DNA from: Thiohalocapsa sp.
GTDB lineage: Bacteria > Pseudomonadota > Gammaproteobacteria > Chromatiales > Chromatiaceae
Reading direction: 5' to 3'
DNA: 52,407 nt
Assembly (NCBI RefSeq): GCF_022340605.1
Contig: NZ_JAJDNQ010000111.1
Coordinates: 1-52,407, forward strand
In this document: piece by piece, positions 15,496 to 25,997 of the stretch
How positions within the stretch are numbered: position 1 is the first letter of the stretch
Layout: the number at the start of each line of letters is the position of its first letter
The notes under the pieces: generated by a model
Told to the model about the DNA's origin: nothing
The model's database searches: none
Seen by the model: only the letters and a program-made list of their open reading frames with translations
Made by a program: the position numbers and the translations under genes

Positions 15496-17067
15496 TTAGC
15501 GGACCAGATCGTAGTTGTAGTCGGTCACGCCCATCTCGCGGGTTTCCTCATCGAGCCGCTCGAGCACCGCGTTGACCAGGGTGGTGAGCATGTACATGGC
15601 ACCCTCGTAGCCCATGGTGGTCATCCGGTGCAGGTGGTGACGATCAAAGATCGGGAAGCCGATCCGGATCAGCGGCACCTCGTGCTCCTTGCCCTTTTGC
15701 AGCGTGTCGCGCTGGATGAACTTGCCGTAGCTGTTGCCGATCAGGAAGTCCGGCTTGTCGGTGAAGCACAGCGAGCGCAGGTGCCACAGGTCCTTGCCGA
15801 TGAAGACCTCGGCGTTCTGGCCGAACGGCGAGTCGGCGAGCATCTTGTCCATCGCCTTCTTCCAGCGCTTGTTGGCGTGGTTGCAGAGCACGTGCTTCGG
15901 CTCGGCACCCAGCTCCAGCAGGAACTTGGTCATGCCCATCACGAAGTCGGCGTCGCCGTACAGCGAGAAGGTTTTGCCGTGCAGCCACTGGTGGCTGTCC
16001 TGGATCATGTCCACCAGGCGGCCGCGCTCCTTGGCGAGGCTGTCGGGAATGGCCTTGCCGGTGAGCTCTGCGACCTTCATCAGGAAGTCGTCGGTCCACT
16101 CCAGGCCCATCGGTATGTTGATGGCCGTGGCCGGCTGGTGCCAGGTCATCTCGACGAACTTCTTGGTCTTCGGCAACTGCCAGGGCTGGAGCAGCAGGGT
16201 GTCGATGGCGTTCGGCGCGTCCTGCATCTCCGCCAGCGGGGTGCCGCCGTCGTACATGCGGTATTCACCGTCCGAGGGGGTGTCCAGCACCTCGGTGGGG
16301 TCGCACAGCAGCGAGTAGCCGACGCCCATCTCCTGCATCATCCGGTGCAGAACGCGGTAATTGCCAAGGTAGGTCTCGAAGCCCGGCACCAGATTGATCT
16401 TGCCGTTGCTGCCGACTTCCTTGCCTTCCATGTGGTTTAGCGTGAAGTAGCGCTGCATGCCCTCGAACATGTTGTCCCAGCCGGTGGTGTGGCTGCCGAC
16501 GAAGCTCGGGGTGTGCGCAAACGGGGTCGGGAACTCGGCCGGGATGTGGCCTTCCTTCTTGGCGTTGCCGATAAAGGCGTTGAGGTCGTCACCGATGACC
16601 TCGGCCATGCAGGTAGTGGACACCGCGATGCACTCGGGCTTGTAGAGCGCCTTGGCGTTCTCCAGACCGTCGAACATGTTCTTCTGGCCGCCGAATACCG
16701 CCGCGTCCTCGGTCATGGAGTCGGAGACACAGGCGATCGGCTCCTTGAAGTGGCGGTTGAAGTAAGTGCGGAAGTAGGCGACGCAGCCCTGAGAGCCGTG
16801 CACGTAGGGCAGGGTCTTCTCGAAGCCGAGCGCGCACAGCACCGCGCCGAGGGGCTGGCAGGCCTTGGCCGGGTTGATGGTGAGCGCCTCGCGGGCGAAG
16901 TTGATCTCCTGGTATTCCTTGGTGGTGGTCCACTCGAAGACCTCTTCCAGCTTCGCCTGCTCCGGGCGCTCCTCGACCGTGTCCTGCTTGGCGGCCATGT
17001 TGGCCTTGTATTCCTCCTGGCGGAACAGCGGGTAGCTGGGCTTGATCTTATCGACGGTCTGGCTCAT
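15496..17067 (-). CDS. nifK: Nitrogenase molybdenum-iron protein beta chain
   Basis: NifK pairs with NifD in the alpha2-beta2 MoFe protein and holds half of each P-cluster. All ligands are at the positions of the Azotobacter protein: Cys70 (NPAKACQP), Cys95 (HGSQGC), Cys153 (STTCMAE) and Ser188. The 523-residue length is normal. The gene begins 190 bp after nifD, in a gap that carries a pair of REP-like hairpins; this is wider than usual for nifDK and may lower or separately tune nifK mRNA. Confidence 0.98.
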   Translation of the reverse strand: MSQTVDKIKPSYPLFRQEEYKANMAAKQDTVEERPEQAKLEEVFEWTTTKEYQEINFAREALTINPAKACQPLGAVLCALGFEKTLPYVHGSQGCVAYFRTYFNRHFKEPIACVSDSMTEDAAVFGGQKNMFDGLENAKALYKPECIAVSTTCMAEVIGDDLNAFIGNAKKEGHIPAEFPTPFAHTPSFVGSHTTGWDNMFEGMQRYFTLNHMEGKEVGSNGKINLVPGFETYLGNYRVLHRMMQEMGVGYSLLCDPTEVLDTPSDGEYRMYDGGTPLAEMQDAPNAIDTLLLQPWQLPKTKKFVEMTWHQPATAINIPMGLEWTDDFLMKVAELTGKAIPDSLAKERGRLVDMIQDSHQWLHGKTFSLYGDADFVMGMTKFLLELGAEPKHVLCNHANKRWKKAMDKMLADSPFGQNAEVFIGKDLWHLRSLCFTDKPDFLIGNSYGKFIQRDTLQKGKEHEVPLIRIGFPIFDRHHLHRMTTMGYEGAMYMLTTLVNAVLERLDEETREMGVTDYNYDLVR

Positions 17068-17130
17068 GGGTGTGCTCCTGCCGCGCCGCTAATCCGCGGA
17101 CGACGGCTCAGGGTTAAATCGCGGTGTGCT

Positions 17131-17234
17131 CGTTCCCACGCTCCAGCGTGGGAACGCTTGGCGGACGCTCTGCGTCCCGTGTCTAGACTCGGCGCGGAGC
17201 GCCTGCCCTTGCTCCACGCCGGAGCGTGGGAGCC
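17131..17234. repeat. Two-hairpin REP/BIME-like element, copy 2, in nifD-nifK gap
   Basis: The hairpin at 17131-17154 has 11-bp arms GTTCCCACGCT and AGCGTGGGAAC around CC. A second imperfect hairpin with GGAGCGTGGGAGCC lies at 17211-17234. The interval shares CTGCCCTTGCTCC with the trpS-scpA copy at 9379. Presence inside the nifHDK operon suggests an effect on mRNA decay between the two cistrons. Confidence 0.8.
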
Positions 17235-17257
17235 AGATGGCGCCCCAGGCTCCCAGC

Positions 17258-18745
17258 TTAGGCGCTGGCTGCTACCGGTGCCGCGGCGTCATCGGCGGCC
17301 GACTTCAGCCAAGGCGCCTGCATGCTCTTCCAGCAGGGGTTGTTGATGGTCATGTCCATGTCACGGGCGAAGATGGCGAATCCGTCGTAGCCGTGATACG
17401 GACCGGAGTAGTCCCAGGAGTGCATCTGCCGGAACGGCACGCCCATCTTCTGGAAGATGTACTTCTCCTTGATGCCGGAGCCGATGAGGTCGGGCTTGAC
17501 GCGCTTGACGAACTCCTCGAACTCATAGCCGGTGACGTCGTCATACAGCAGGGTGGCGTTCCCCATCTCCTTGATGGTGCGGTCGTAGTCGTCGTTGTGC
17601 GCGAACTCGTAGCCCGTGCCGACCACTTCCATGCCCAGATCCTCGTAGGCGCCGATGATGTGGCGCGGACGCAGACCACCGACGTAGAGCATCACCCGCT
17701 TGCCTTCGAGTCGCGGTCGGTACTTGGCGATGACCGCGTCGTACTGGGCCTGGTACTTCTCGATGACGCGCTCGGCACCTTCCTTGATCTTGTCGTCGAA
17801 GCGCTCCGCGATGGCGCGCAGGCTCTCGGCGATCTTGGTCGGGCCAAACAGGTTGTACTCCATCCACGGAATGCCGTATTTCTCTTCCATGTGACGGCTG
17901 ATGTAGTTCATGGAGCGGTAGCAGTGGATCAGGTTCAGCTTGACCTTCGGGGTCAGCTCCATCTCGGAGAGCGTGCCGTCGCCGGACCACTGGGCCACCA
18001 CGCGCAGGCCCATTTCTTCCAGCAGGATGCGCGAGGACCAGGCGTCGCCGCCGATGTTGTAGTCACCGATGATAGCAACGTCATAGGGCGTGCTTTCGAA
18101 GCTGGTGTCGCCGTCGCGGTTGTGCAGCACCCAGTCGCGAATGGAATCATTGGCGATGTGGTGACCCAACGACTGGGAGACACCGCGGAAGCCTTCGCAG
18201 CGGACCGGGATGATCGGTTTTTCGATCTCCTTGGCCTTCTTCTTGGACACCGACTCGATGTCGTCGCCGATGAGGCCGATGGGGCACTCGGACTGCACCG
18301 AGATGCCCTTGGCCAGCGGGAAGAGTTGGTCGATCTCGTCGACGATCTTGGCCAGCTTCTTGTCACCGCCGAAGACGATGTCCTTCTCCTGGAAGTCGGA
18401 GGTGAAGTTCATCGTGCCGAAGGTGTTTACACCGGTCCAGCCGACGTAATAGTTGCGGCGGCCGGCGCGGGAATACTGCCCGCAGCCCACCGGGCCGTGG
18501 GAGATGTGGATCATGTCCTTGATGGGGCCCCAGACTACGCCCTTGGAGCCGGCATACGCGCAGCCGCGGATGGTCATGACGCCCGGCTGGGACTTGCGGT
18601 TGGACGTGATGCACTTCTTCGACTGCTCGATGCTTTGGTCATTGACCGCCAGGTGCTTGGCGCGGTCTTTCTTCGCCTTTTCGGGGTAGACCTCAAGCAC
18701 CTCCTGGATGAGGGCCTGGGTCTCTTCACGGGTCATTGCTGCCAT
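17258..18745 (-). CDS. nifD: Nitrogenase molybdenum-iron protein alpha chain
   Basis: NifD carries the FeMo-cofactor and half of the P-cluster. P-cluster ligands Cys62 (RGCAYAG), Cys88 (PVGCGQ) and Cys154 (QSECPIG), and cofactor ligands Cys275 (IHCYRSMN) and His442 (MHSWDYSG) sit at exactly the Azotobacter vinelandii numbers. Arg96 and His195, which shape the active site, are also present. The 495-residue protein is therefore an intact molybdenum-type alpha chain, not VnfD or AnfD. I use ATG 18745; ATG 18736 is an alternative. It is the second gene of the operon, 186 bp after nifH. Confidence 0.98.
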   Translation of the reverse strand: MAAMTREETQALIQEVLEVYPEKAKKDRAKHLAVNDQSIEQSKKCITSNRKSQPGVMTIRGCAYAGSKGVVWGPIKDMIHISHGPVGCGQYSRAGRRNYYVGWTGVNTFGTMNFTSDFQEKDIVFGGDKKLAKIVDEIDQLFPLAKGISVQSECPIGLIGDDIESVSKKKAKEIEKPIIPVRCEGFRGVSQSLGHHIANDSIRDWVLHNRDGDTSFESTPYDVAIIGDYNIGGDAWSSRILLEEMGLRVVAQWSGDGTLSEMELTPKVKLNLIHCYRSMNYISRHMEEKYGIPWMEYNLFGPTKIAESLRAIAERFDDKIKEGAERVIEKYQAQYDAVIAKYRPRLEGKRVMLYVGGLRPRHIIGAYEDLGMEVVGTGYEFAHNDDYDRTIKEMGNATLLYDDVTGYEFEEFVKRVKPDLIGSGIKEKYIFQKMGVPFRQMHSWDYSGPYHGYDGFAIFARDMDMTINNPCWKSMQAPWLKSAADDAAAPVAASA

Positions 18746-18813
18746 GTCGGCTTTCCTCGTAACGGCGCCGCCGCCAATCTGCGGACGGTCACGCTGTGAA
18801 GAATGGTCTGGGA

Positions 18814-18853
18814 ACCCCTCTCCCCTCCGGGAGAAGGGAAAGGGGAGAGGGGT
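18814..18853 (-). promoter_or_regulatory. Strong hairpin in nifH-nifD gap
   Basis: Perfect 13-bp arms (ACCCCTCTCCCCT at 18814-18826 and its complement at 18841-18853) enclose a 14-nt loop. The position after nifH fits a 3' stabilising or processing hairpin that would raise nifH mRNA over nifDK. There is no T-run, so full termination is unlikely. The same CCCTCTCCC/GGGAGAGGG type occurs as a dispersed repeat in many proteobacteria. Confidence 0.7.
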
Positions 18854-18931
18854 GGGGCGCTCGACCCCGATGGTCCGTGCACCACTACTGCACAAGTGGG
18901 CAATGGCGGTTGCGGGCCAAGACGCGCAGTT

Positions 18932-21047
<2,116 letters not shown>

Positions 21048-21073
21048 GGGGCAAAGCCAGAGGAGCACACCCC

Positions 21074-21391
21074 ATGTCCGATGTCCTGAACCGCCTCGCC
21101 GAGGTGCTGGAGGCCCGCAAGACGGCCGACCCCGAGTCGTCCTATGTGGCCAAGCTCTACCACAAGGGCCTCGACGCCATCCTGAAGAAGGTGGGCGAAG
21201 AGGCTACGGAGACCGTTATGGCCGCCAAGGACGGCGTGCCGGAGAAGATCGTCTACGAGGTCGCGGACCTCTGGTTCCACACCCTGGTGCTGCTGGCGCA
21301 GCAGGGGCTGAAGCCGGAGCAGGTGCTCGCGGAGCTGGACCGTCGCTTTGGCTTGTCGGGCCTCACCGAGAAGGCGCAACGCCAGGGCTGA
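21074..21391 (+). CDS. hisE: Phosphoribosyl-ATP pyrophosphohydrolase
   Basis: HisE hydrolyses phosphoribosyl-ATP to phosphoribosyl-AMP, the second step of histidine synthesis. The 105-residue all-alpha protein has the MazG-like metal motif [16 protein letters not shown] and [22 protein letters not shown] 21074 follows GAGGAG. It is 26 bp after draT and may be read through from it. hisE next to tatABC is a common gammaproteobacterial order; the rest of the his operon is not here. Confidence 0.94.
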   Translation: MSDVLNRLAEVLEARKTADPESSYVAKLYHKGLDAILKKVGEEATETVMAAKDGVPEKIVYEVADLWFHTLVLLAQQGLKPEQVLAELDRRFGLSGLTEKAQRQG

Positions 21392-21507
21392 TCGCGGCGC
21401 AGGCCACGCTGGAGCGCGCCGCTGCCGCGGGCGTCAAACGGATGGACCCGCTCGCGTGGCACCGTTCCGAGCGCCTTGGAATGCGGTATCATCGCTGGTC
21501 TTTCCTG

Positions 21508-21530
21508 GGTGCAGCGTCGGCTGCACCTTT
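21508..21530 (+). terminator. Weak terminator-like hairpin after hisE
   Basis: GGTGCAGC (21508-21515) and GCTGCACC (21520-21527) form an 8-bp stem with a GTCG loop, followed by only TTT. It lies in the 229 bp gap between hisE and tatA. TATCAT at 21487-21492 could be a -10 box but has no good -35. Confidence 0.35.
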
Positions 21531-21620
21531 CCGGCCACGGCCGGCGCCGGTCGCGACGCACACGCGTGGCCTTTCCTACATCATTCAGCTCGCCCGAAGC
21601 CGGCGGGCGCGGAGGTCGAC

Positions 21621-21920
21621 ATGGGTATGGGTGGTATCAGTATCTGGCAGCTCCTGATCATCCTCGTGATCGTGCTGCTGCTGTTCGGAACGAAGCGGCT
21701 GAAAAACATCGGTTCCGATCTCGGCGGTGCCGTCAAGGGCTTCCGCTCGGCGATGAGCGACGCCGGCAAGGATGACGACGAGGAGACGCGGCAGATCGAG
21801 GACACCAAGGCGGCGCGCACGGCCGAGACACCTGCCGGTGCCCAGTCCGGTGCCCAGTCCGGTGCCCAGTCCAGCAACCAGTCTGGCGTTGGCAAGCCCG
21901 CGGACAAGAGCAAGGCCTGA
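21621..21920 (+). CDS. tatA: Sec-independent translocase subunit TatA
   Basis: TatA oligomerises to form the passage for folded proteins. The 99-residue protein has one N-terminal membrane helix ([17 protein letters not shown]), the [14 protein letters not shown] hinge and an amphipathic helix. The C-terminal tail has three tandem GAQS units encoded by a 12-bp direct repeat (about 21836-21871), a site prone to length change. ATG 21621 follows GGAGGTCGAC. Probable substrates include periplasmic redox enzymes. Confidence 0.95.
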   Translation: MGMGGISIWQLLIILVIVLLLFGTKRLKNIGSDLGGAVKGFRSAMSDAGKDDDEETRQIEDTKAARTAETPAGAQSGAQSGAQSSNQSGVGKPADKSKA

Positions 21921-21955
21921 GCACGGGCGCATCCTGAGCGGAGACGGCGACTGCC

Positions 21956-22285
21956 ATGTTCGACATCGGTGCGCTAGAGCTGGTCGTGGTCGGTGTGGTC
22001 GCGCTGCTCGTGGTGGGGCCAGAGCGGCTGCCCAAGCTCGCCCGCACTGCCGGGCTCTGGGTCGGCCGCGCTCGGCGGGCCTTCGTAGCGGTCAAGGCGG
22101 AGATCGACCGCGAGATGAAGGCGGAGGAATTGAAAGAGATCCTCCGCAAGCAGGCCGCATCCAATCCGCTGGAACAGATTATCGAGGACGACGGTGGGTT
22201 GGCCGCCAAGCGCAACGCCGGCAAGCCCCCTCGCCCCGGCGATACGAGGCGAGCGGCTGGGGGCGGACCCGGTGATCCACCCTGA
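21956..22285 (+). CDS. tatB: Sec-independent translocase subunit TatB
   Basis: TatB with TatC forms the twin-arginine signal receptor. The 109-residue protein starts MFDIGALELVVVGVVALLVVGPERLPKLAR, the family-defining membrane helix and Pro-hinge, followed by a charged amphipathic helix (DREMKAEELKEILRKQ). It is 35 bp after tatA. tatC follows only after 190 bp, a wide gap that holds GGTCC/GGACC inverted repeats. Confidence 0.95.
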   Translation: MFDIGALELVVVGVVALLVVGPERLPKLARTAGLWVGRARRAFVAVKAEIDREMKAEELKEILRKQAASNPLEQIIEDDGGLAAKRNAGKPPRPGDTRRAAGGGPGDPP

Positions 22286-22303
22286 TCGGTGCAGGACTTG
22301 ATG

Positions 22304-22337
22304 CAGGTCCAATTCGGGACCTGTCCGGGACCGGTCC
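22304..22337. repeat. GGTCC/GGACC inverted repeats in tatB-tatC gap
   Basis: CAGGTCC (22304-22310) pairs with GGACCTG (22317-22323) as a 7-bp hairpin, and GGACCGGTCC (22328-22337) is a perfect 10-bp palindrome. The gap 22286-22475 otherwise shows no gene or clear promoter. Confidence 0.55.
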
Positions 22338-22475
22338 AAGATTGATCCCGCAGTATCCTGCGCCGCATGCGCAGACCCTTTGCCCGGCAACCGTGCACGG
22401 CGCCGTCGATTCGCGGTGCGTGCCCGGCCCACCGACGTACCTATCCACGGCGCTATGCGGCGCTGAGCCACCAGC

Positions 22476-23657
22476 ATGAACATCCAGGAACCTTCTGACC
22501 ACACCGACGACGGCCTCGGCGGCGAGCAGCCGTTCATGTCGCACCTTGTCGAGCTGCGCGACCGGCTGCTGCGCATGGTCATCGCCATCGTGGTGGTCTT
22601 CCTGGTGCTGTTCCCGTTCGCGAACGACATTTATACCTTTGTCGCCGAGCCCATCCGCGCTCAGCTGCCGCCGGGCTCGCAACTGATCGCCACCCAGGTC
22701 GCGTCGCCCTTCCTCACGCCGTTCAAGCTGGCCCTGGTGGTGGCCGTGTTCGTGGCGATGCCCTACCTGCTGTACCAGTTCTGGGCCTTCGTCGCGCCGG
22801 GGCTGTACACCCACGAGAAGCGGCTCGCGGTGCCGTTGCTGGCCTCCAGCATTGTGCTCTTCTACCTGGGCATGGTGTTCGCGTACTTCGTGGTGTTCCC
22901 GCTGGTGTTCGCCTTCTTTGCGTCGGTGACGCCGGAGGGCGTCGCGCAGATGCCGGACATCGCCTTCTATCTCGAGTTCGTGCTGAAGCTGTTCTTCGCC
23001 TTCGGTGTTGCCTTCGAGATTCCCATCGCCACCATCTTGTTGGTGGCCGTGGGCGCCACGACGCCCGAGGCCCTCGCGCAGAAGCGTCCGTATGTCATCG
23101 TCGGCGTGTTCGTCGTCGGTATGCTTCTGACGCCGCCGGATGTCATCAGTCAGACGATGCTGGCGATTCCAATGTGGCTGTTGTTCGAGGCCGGCGTGTT
23201 CTTCTCGCGCTGGTTTCAGAAGCGCCAGGCACTGGCGGCGGGACCCGCGCCTGCCGACGGTCCCGGCGTCCCGCCTTCCGCGCCGCCGGCGGCGGGCGGT
23301 TCCGGCGGGACGCCGCGGGCGCCCGTGGGCGGTGTGGAGATGGGTCGTGAGGCCGACGCAGCGGACGTCGATGGGCGCGATCGCCATGGTCCCATGACGG
23401 AGGCTGAGATGGACGCCGAGCTGGACGCCATCGAGGCAGAGGAAGCCGCCGACGCCGACGCCGCGGAGGCGCTGGAGCGCCGGCAGGCGACGGGCGCGCC
23501 GGATCGCATCGAGGCACTCATCCGCGGCGCCAACGAGCGACGTGCGGATGGCGACACCGCCTCCGCCCGCCACCTGCTCTATCTGGTGCTGGAGGAGGGC
23601 GACGCGGACCAGCGGCGGGTTGCTCGGAACATCCTCGCCGATCTCGACCGCGACTGA
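22476..23657 (+). CDS. tatC: TatC with long C-terminal extension and FimV-like end
   Basis: TatC is the six-helix core of the Tat receptor. Residues 20-250 are standard ([67 protein letters not shown]). Residues 251-340 are a Pro/Gly- then Asp/Glu/Ala-rich linker. Residues 341-393 (from [20 protein letters not shown]) form a helical pair with [21 protein letters not shown], closely resembling the C-terminal TPR-like motif of FimV. The total of 393 residues compares with about 250 for E. coli TatC. The extension would face the cytoplasm and might recruit a partner. The core looks fully functional. Confidence 0.94.
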   Translation: MNIQEPSDHTDDGLGGEQPFMSHLVELRDRLLRMVIAIVVVFLVLFPFANDIYTFVAEPIRAQLPPGSQLIATQVASPFLTPFKLALVVAVFVAMPYLLYQFWAFVAPGLYTHEKRLAVPLLASSIVLFYLGMVFAYFVVFPLVFAFFASVTPEGVAQMPDIAFYLEFVLKLFFAFGVAFEIPIATILLVAVGATTPEALAQKRPYVIVGVFVVGMLLTPPDVISQTMLAIPMWLLFEAGVFFSRWFQKRQALAAGPAPADGPGVPPSAPPAAGGSGGTPRAPVGGVEMGREADAADVDGRDRHGPMTEAEMDAELDAIEAEEAADADAAEALERRQATGAPDRIEALIRGANERRADGDTASARHLLYLVLEEGDADQRRVARNILADLDRD

Positions 23658-23858
23658 TCGTGTCCCGCCCGTCAGGGCCGCTTGTCAGACCGACCCATGC
23701 CGGGCAGCGATGCGCCGGCGCACAATTCTGTCGCCCGTGGCCGCGGCCGATGACGAATGCGGCCTGCCGATATCGGGGTGGCTAAGCGCATTCCCGCGGC
23801 GGCATAGACCTGACGCCGCGCGGCCGGATGAAAACCATTCAGACGGAGGTTGGCGCCC

Positions 23859-24839
23859 ATGGCGACGCCGCAGCAGATCCACTATAAGCAGAACCGGCTG
23901 AAACAGCTGCGCGCATTCTGTCACGCGGCCCGCACGGGCAGCGTCAGTGCCGCGGCGGAGAAGATCTTCCTGAGTCAGCCGACGGTGTCGTTGCAGATCC
24001 AGGCCCTGGAGCGCGAGCTTGATACCGTGCTGTTCGAGCGGCGCGGGCCCAAGATCCGCCTGACACCGGAAGGCGAGCTGCTGTACGAGCTGGCGCAACC
24101 GCTGGTGGAGGGTATGGACAAGCTGCACGAGACGTTCTCCGTGCACTGTGGCAGGGTGGATCAGGGCTCGCTCGACATCGCCGCCGGCGAGGCGACCATT
24201 CTCTACATCCTGCCGGAGCCCGTGCGCCGCTTCGTCGCGCACTATCCGGGCATCGACCTGCGCCTGCACAACGTGACCGGCCGCGACGGACTCGCGATGC
24301 TGCGCGCGGACGAGGTGGACATGGCCGTCGGCTCGATGCTGGAAGTCCCGGACGACATCACCTACCGGCCCGTGGTCACCTATGGCCCGGCGCTGATCAC
24401 GCCGGCGGACCATCCGCTGGCCAACAAGCAGGACGTCACCCTGGCCGAGATCGCCGAGCACGGACTTATTTTGCCCCCGCGGCACCTCAGTACCTGGCAC
24501 ATGGTGGACTTGATGTTTCGCCAGCAGGAGCTGGACTACAAGGTGACACTCGAGGCCGGTGGTTGGGAGGTGATCAAGAAATATGTCGAGCTGGGGCTGG
24601 GGATTTCCATCGTCACCGACCTGTGTTTGACGGGCCGGGAGCGGCTGGGGCGTGTGCCGCTGGACCGCTATTTCCCAAAACGCAGTTACGGTATCGTGCT
24701 GCGCCGCGGCAAATTCCTCTCACCGCAGACTAAGCGGTTCCAGGAGATAATGGACCTCGTATTCCCCGGGGAGGCGCAGGACCGGGTGGGACTTCAGCGG
24801 CGAGGGGAAGGCGATCTGGGGGACGGCCTGATGGGCTAA
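23859..24839 (+). CDS. LysR-family transcriptional regulator (CysB-like)
   Basis: The 326-residue protein has an N-terminal winged helix-turn-helix (LKQLRAFCHAARTGSVSAAAEKIFLSQPTVSLQIQALE) and a periplasmic-binding-type effector domain. VTLEAGGWEVIKKYVELGLGISIV and ERLGRVPLDRYFPKRSYGIVLRRGKFL recall CysB and relatives, which sense sulfur metabolites; the ligand here is unknown. CGGAGGT at 23844-23850 is an excellent ribosome binding site for ATG 23859. The 200 bp before it shows no other feature. The last 25 residues are not family-typical. Confidence 0.88.
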   Translation: MATPQQIHYKQNRLKQLRAFCHAARTGSVSAAAEKIFLSQPTVSLQIQALERELDTVLFERRGPKIRLTPEGELLYELAQPLVEGMDKLHETFSVHCGRVDQGSLDIAAGEATILYILPEPVRRFVAHYPGIDLRLHNVTGRDGLAMLRADEVDMAVGSMLEVPDDITYRPVVTYGPALITPADHPLANKQDVTLAEIAEHGLILPPRHLSTWHMVDLMFRQQELDYKVTLEAGGWEVIKKYVELGLGISIVTDLCLTGRERLGRVPLDRYFPKRSYGIVLRRGKFLSPQTKRFQEIMDLVFPGEAQDRVGLQRRGEGDLGDGLMG

Positions 24840-25069
24840 GCGCAACCACTGGCGCAAGCTTGTCGCGGTCGTGTCCGAGTGTTCCGAGCTGATGTTTTAT
24901 CAGCGCGGTCAGGTTGCGCGTTCAGCCGAGCCAATAGGCCACGCTGATGCGTGCACGTTGCTCGGTCGAGTTGTTGTGGCGCAACCCGTTCCGCGAGGCG
25001 CCGAAACCAAGCGGTGATTGGCATAAATGACACAATAAGTGTTCAGAATCGTGCAGAAGTCGTTGTTTT

Positions 25070-25086
25070 GCACGCAAATTTTGTGC
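25070..25086. promoter_or_regulatory. Candidate operator upstream of XRE regulator
   Basis: An imperfect palindrome with GCAC and GTGC half-sites (25070-25073 and 25083-25086) around an A/T-rich centre overlaps a possible -35 TTGCAC (25068-25073). It is 45 bp before the regulator start and could be its autoregulatory site. The rest of 24840-25130 has no supportable gene but is more AT-rich than the neighbours. Confidence 0.35.
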
Positions 25087-25130
25087 CTGCTGTGTACCAC
25101 GTGCCGAGCTGCCTTATTTATTCTAACGAA

Positions 25131-25499
25131 ATGACACTGAACAAACAGATTGGCCAGCGTCTCCGGTCGGCGCGGTTGGCCCACAAGTACAGCCTGTCAG
25201 AGCTTGCCTCGCGGACCCGCACTCTCTCGAAGTCGCGCATCAGCAACTACGAGCAGGGCATTCGCCGCATGGGCATCGAAGAAGCCCAGGAACTCTCAGA
25301 GGCATTGGAGGGTGTTACACCAGCCTATCTGCTCTGCCTCGACGACACCTCGCCTCTGGCCGAGGATGAATGGCAACTCATACAGCGCTATCGAATGACC
25401 GATGAGCGCGGCCGAGAGTTGATCCAGCACGTCGCGGAGAATGAGGGCAAGTACGTCGTCAAGCGTACTCCGGATGTGGACTCCCCGGAAGTCACGTAA
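25131..25499 (+). CDS. XRE-family helix-turn-helix regulator
   Basis: The 122-residue protein has an N-terminal HTH (IGQRLRSARLAHKYSLSELASRT, then SKSRISNYEQGIRRMGIEEAQELSEAL). The C-terminal helical segment AEDEWQLIQRYRMTDERGRELIQHVAE is common in phage-type repressors. It resembles short cI/C-protein-like regulators of phage or plasmid origin. No prophage or restriction genes are nearby, so it may be a domesticated remnant. I use ATG 25131 because the HTH begins there. Confidence 0.85.
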   Translation: MTLNKQIGQRLRSARLAHKYSLSELASRTRTLSKSRISNYEQGIRRMGIEEAQELSEALEGVTPAYLLCLDDTSPLAEDEWQLIQRYRMTDERGRELIQHVAENEGKYVVKRTPDVDSPEVT

Positions 25500-25738
25500 T
25501 CCCGTACATGCAATTCACGTATAGTGTATGCGCGCTGCCGCGAGTTACGCAAGCGCGTTGTCGACGGCTCGCCCATGCGCGTCGCTCCATACTCGCCGGT
25601 CGAGCTTATTTGTCTAGGCTTCACGCCTGAGCCCGCAGGCTGGGCTGACCGGCTCGGGCATCGCGGGGTGGGCGCTGACGCCACCGCTGTCTGCGCGGTT
25701 ATGGATAGCGGTCGTCTGCCGCTGGGGCTTTTGCCTCA

Positions 25739-25834
25739 ATGTCCGATAACGATCAACCGGCAGCCGTCTTTGTGCTGCTGCCGAGCGTCGTCATCAGCGT
25801 CGGCGCGGCATTCTTCTGGCTCATGCGCAACTGA
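25739..25834 (+). CDS. Putative 31-residue single-pass membrane protein
   Basis: This short frame encodes a polar N-terminus (MSDNDQPAA), one hydrophobic stretch of about 20 residues (VFVLLPSVVISVGAAFFWLM) and a short basic end (RN). It has the size and shape of CydX/CcoQ-type oxidase subunits or other bacterial micro-membrane proteins, but no family can be assigned. GGGG lies 12 nt upstream, a weak ribosome binding site. The sequence from 25500 to 25738 shows no other gene. Confidence 0.4.
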   Translation: MSDNDQPAAVFVLLPSVVISVGAAFFWLMRN

Positions 25835-25997
25835 GGCAGGCCGGCTTCCGGGCGTCGCGTCGCGTCGTCACCCTGATCTCTGAGATCCCTGAGCGCAAGG
25901 TGCTTTGACCGCGTCGTCCGTGACCATTACAGTTTCGCCGCCGGGCGTGTATCGACCGGTGGGCGAAGACTGTGTGGGTGCGGCAAGGGTACATTGC

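Noticed and set aside
17126..18799. Open frame (557 codons) antisense to nifD
   Set aside because: nifD is certain from ligand positions; the antisense frame has Val/Asp/Leu-rich composition typical of mirrored codons.
25131..25499. Controller protein of a restriction-modification or toxin-antitoxin system
   Set aside because: The HTH fits, but no methyltransferase, nuclease or toxin gene lies next to it.
25524..25883. Plus-strand frame of 119 codons after the XRE gene
   Set aside because: Cys/Arg/Ser-rich with no domain; the 31-residue frame in another phase is the better candidate here.
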